DNA of 64,000 nucleotides from Franconibacter pulveris DSM 19144 (GTDB lineage: Bacteria > Pseudomonadota > Gammaproteobacteria > Enterobacterales > Enterobacteriaceae): NCBI GenBank assembly GCA_000621185.1, contig JHYZ01000017.1, positions 53,526 to 117,525 of the forward strand, in the 5' to 3' direction. The notes below the pieces were generated by a model. That model was given only the letters and a program-made list of their open reading frames with translations. It made no database searches and had not been told where the DNA came from. This document shows positions 62,397-64,000 of this stretch, one piece after another. The translations under genes were made by a program, and so were the position numbers. Position 1 is the stretch's first letter; each line of letters starts with the position of its first letter.

Positions 62397-62975
62397 GTGA
62401 GAAATAACCTAATAACCGGTGTAATTCTGGCAGGTGGGCAGGCAAAACGCATGCAGGGTAAAGATAAAGGTTTACAGCTATTGAGAGGCATGCCGCTTTG
62501 GCAGCATGTTGCTCAGCGTTTATCTCCGCAGGTTTCACAAGTCGCCATTAATGCTAATCGTAATACAGAAGAGTACCGACAAAGCGGTTTAGAGGTTATC
62601 AGCGATACGCTGCCAGACTACCCGGGACCGCTGGCAGGCATGCTTGCTGCGATGCAAAAAATGAAAAGCGAATGGTATCTCTTTTGCCCCTGCGACACGC
62701 CGCGTATTCCGCCAGATCTGGCCGAAAGGCTATGGCAAGAGCGACAGGACGCTTGCGCCGTCTGGGTGCATGATGGAGAGCGGGATCATCCTACCCTCGC
62801 ACTGCTTCATTGCTCACTGGAAAAACCGCTTTACGATTATCTTGTGAAAGGCGAACGTCGCGTAATGCAGTTTCTGCACGAGAGGGGCGGACATAGTGTC
62901 TCTTTTCATCACGAAGCAGCCTGTTTTATTAACGTTAATACAACGGACGATCTGGCTTACTGGCAGGAAAAATAA
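62397..62975 (+). CDS. mobA: molybdenum cofactor guanylyltransferase
   Basis: MobA joins GMP to molybdopterin to make the guanine dinucleotide cofactor used by enzymes such as nitrate and formate reductases. The 192-residue protein has the GTP-binding motif [17 protein letters not shown] near the N-terminus and DYPGPLAGM and CPCDTP further on. There is no ATG; I chose GTG at 62397, eight bases after GAGGTGG, over GTG at 62385. The stop overlaps the mobB start (TAATG). Confidence 0.94.
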   Translation: MRNNLITGVILAGGQAKRMQGKDKGLQLLRGMPLWQHVAQRLSPQVSQVAINANRNTEEYRQSGLEVISDTLPDYPGPLAGMLAAMQKMKSEWYLFCPCDTPRIPPDLAERLWQERQDACAVWVHDGERDHPTLALLHCSLEKPLYDYLVKGERRVMQFLHERGGHSVSFHHEAACFINVNTTDDLAYWQEK

Positions 62976-63499
62976 TGGTTCCACTATTGGGTATTGCCGC
63001 ATGGAGCGGTACGGGGAAAACAACGTTGCTCAAGCAGCTTATTCCCTTGCTGCGTCAGCAGGGCATTCGCGTTGGGATTATCAAACATACCCATCATGAG
63101 ATGGATGTCGATAAGCCAGGTAAAGACAGTTATGAATTACGTCATGCCGGCGCGTATCAGACGTTGGTCGCCAGCCAAAAACGCTGGGCATTGATGACTG
63201 AAACCCCGGAGTTACCGGAGCTTGATCTAAATTATCTGGCCAGTCGTATGGACGCCGCTTCATTAGATCTTATTCTGGTGGAGGGGTTTAAACAGGAAGC
63301 TCTGCCAAAACTACTGCTGTTTCGACAAGCTGCCGGACACAGGGTTGATGAACTGCGGCTTGATGAGTTTGTTATCGCTATTGCTACAGACACTGAACTT
63401 AGTAGCGCCCTTCCACAATTTGATATTAATAACGTTGAACAGATTGCCGGGTTTATTCGTTTATGGCTGAAAACGCAGAGAGATGAACAGGGGCTTTGA
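62975..63499 (+). CDS. mobB: molybdopterin-guanine dinucleotide biosynthesis adaptor MobB
   Basis: MobB is a GTP-binding partner of MobA. The 174-residue protein has the P-loop AWSGTGKTTLLKQL, the Walker-B-like LDLILVEGFK and the conserved IKHTHHEMDVDKPGKDSYELRHAG-type region. It is translationally coupled to mobA. The rRNA operon on the other strand converges on it. Confidence 0.95.
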   Translation: MVPLLGIAAWSGTGKTTLLKQLIPLLRQQGIRVGIIKHTHHEMDVDKPGKDSYELRHAGAYQTLVASQKRWALMTETPELPELDLNYLASRMDAASLDLILVEGFKQEALPKLLLFRQAAGHRVDELRLDEFVIAIATDTELSSALPQFDINNVEQIAGFIRLWLKTQRDEQGL

Positions 63500-63660
63500 A
63501 GGAAGCTTGCGGGACTTTACAGGTAAAGTGAGCTATCCATAAACATATACGGCCTTTCGTTCTGAGGGTGGGATATTTTCAGTAGCTGATTTAGCGGGCA
63601 GGGAAAGGCGTGGCTGAACCGCTGAAAAGCAAAAAGCCCATCCGTGAGGATGGGCTTTTC
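63500..63660. terminator. mobB-rrn intergenic region with the rRNA operon terminator
   Basis: The hairpin at 63632-63659 has perfect 12-bp arms AAAAGCCCATCC and GGATGGGCTTTT around GTGA, with runs of A and T outside. It is the terminator of the minus-strand rRNA operon and can also stop mobB read-through. The rest of the gap holds no gene. Confidence 0.88.
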
Positions 63661-63669
63661 ACCTGTTTG

Positions 63670-63789
63670 ATGCCTGGCAGTTCCCTACTCTCGCATGGGG
63701 AGACCCCACACTACCATCGGCGCTACGGCGTTTCACTTCTGAGTTCGGCATGGGGTCAGGTGGGACCACCGCGCTACGGCCGCCAGGCA
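63670..63789 (-). rRNA. rrf: 5S ribosomal RNA
   Basis: The minus strand from 63789 begins TGCCTGGCGGCCGTAGCGCG and ends CTGCCAGGCAT, the complete 120-base enterobacterial 5S sequence. It is the last gene of an rRNA operon next to mobAB, the place of rrnA in E. coli. No tRNA gene follows it before the terminator. Confidence 0.98.
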
Positions 63790-63877
63790 GATTCTGTTCA
63801 CTCACCGCTTCCGCCATGAGTGCTTATCCGTCACAAGCTGAATTTCTCAAATCACGCCAAAACATCTTCGGCGTTGT
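63790..63877 (-). other. 23S-5S internal transcribed spacer
   Basis: These 88 bases separate the 23S 3' end from 5S on the minus strand. They hold no tRNA gene. They should contain the RNase III and RNase E processing sites. Confidence 0.8.
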
Positions 63878-64000
63878 AAGGTTAAGCCTCACGGTTCATT
63901 AGTACCGGTTAGCTCAACGCATCGCTGCGCTTACACACCCGGCCTATCAACGTCGTCGTCTTCAACGTTCCTTCAGGAGACTCGAAGTCTCAGGGAGAAC
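63878..64000 (-). rRNA. rrl: 23S ribosomal RNA, 3' end only
   Basis: The last 123 bases of the 23S gene are visible on the minus strand, ending TGAGGCTTAACCTT at 63878, the normal 23S 3' end. The gene continues past the right edge of the window. Confidence 0.97.

Noticed and set aside
63610..63819. A 69-codon frame over the rRNA end
   Set aside because: It overlaps the 5S rRNA gene and its terminator, which are certain from sequence.

Overview
This is a chromosomal window from a member of the Enterobacteriaceae. Protein sequences and local gene order match the Escherichia coli waaA-xanP-yicH and rrnA-polA-glnA-yih regions almost gene for gene. A waaE-type core glucosyltransferase between waaA and coaD, the overall divergence and the accessory genes fit a relative such as Cronobacter, Franconibacter or Enterobacter better than E. 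coli. The genus is an inference.

Bases 1-19343 carry housekeeping genes: waaA (5' end cut off by the window), waaE, coaD, mutM-rpmG-rpmB, radC, coaBC-dut-slmA, pyrE-rph with the pyrE attenuator, yicC, a phosphoethanolamine transferase, ligB, and the gmk-rpoZ-spoT-trmH-recG operon. E. coli has dinD and yicG where the phosphoethanolamine transferase sits here.

Bases 19344-27803 hold a chaperone-usher fimbrial cluster in the recG-xanP gap, where E. coli has gltS. It has a pilin, a broken pilin remnant, a chaperone, an usher, a two-domain tip adhesin and five further tandem pilin paralogues. This is the most unusual part of the window.

Bases 28074-31268 carry xanP and yicH. The map then jumps to yiiD-dtd-yihY-yihX, followed by the complete sulfoquinovose (sulfo-EMP) locus: yihW and yihV on one strand, and yihU-T-S-R-Q-P-O-ompL on the other. 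From yiiD to the right end, gene order is that of E. coli in reverse. The yicH/yiiD junction is therefore a rearrangement breakpoint, best explained by an inversion that includes oriC.

Bases 46058-63499 carry typA, the nitrogen-control genes glnA-glnL-glnG with NtrC sites and a sigma-54 promoter, yshB, hemN, a previously unlisted 57-codon ORF, yihI, the CsrC sRNA, engB, the Spot 42 sRNA, polA, yihG, dsbA-srkA-yihD and mobA-mobB. The right end is the 3' end of an rRNA operon on the minus strand: a terminator, the full 5S gene and the last 123 bases of the 23S gene.
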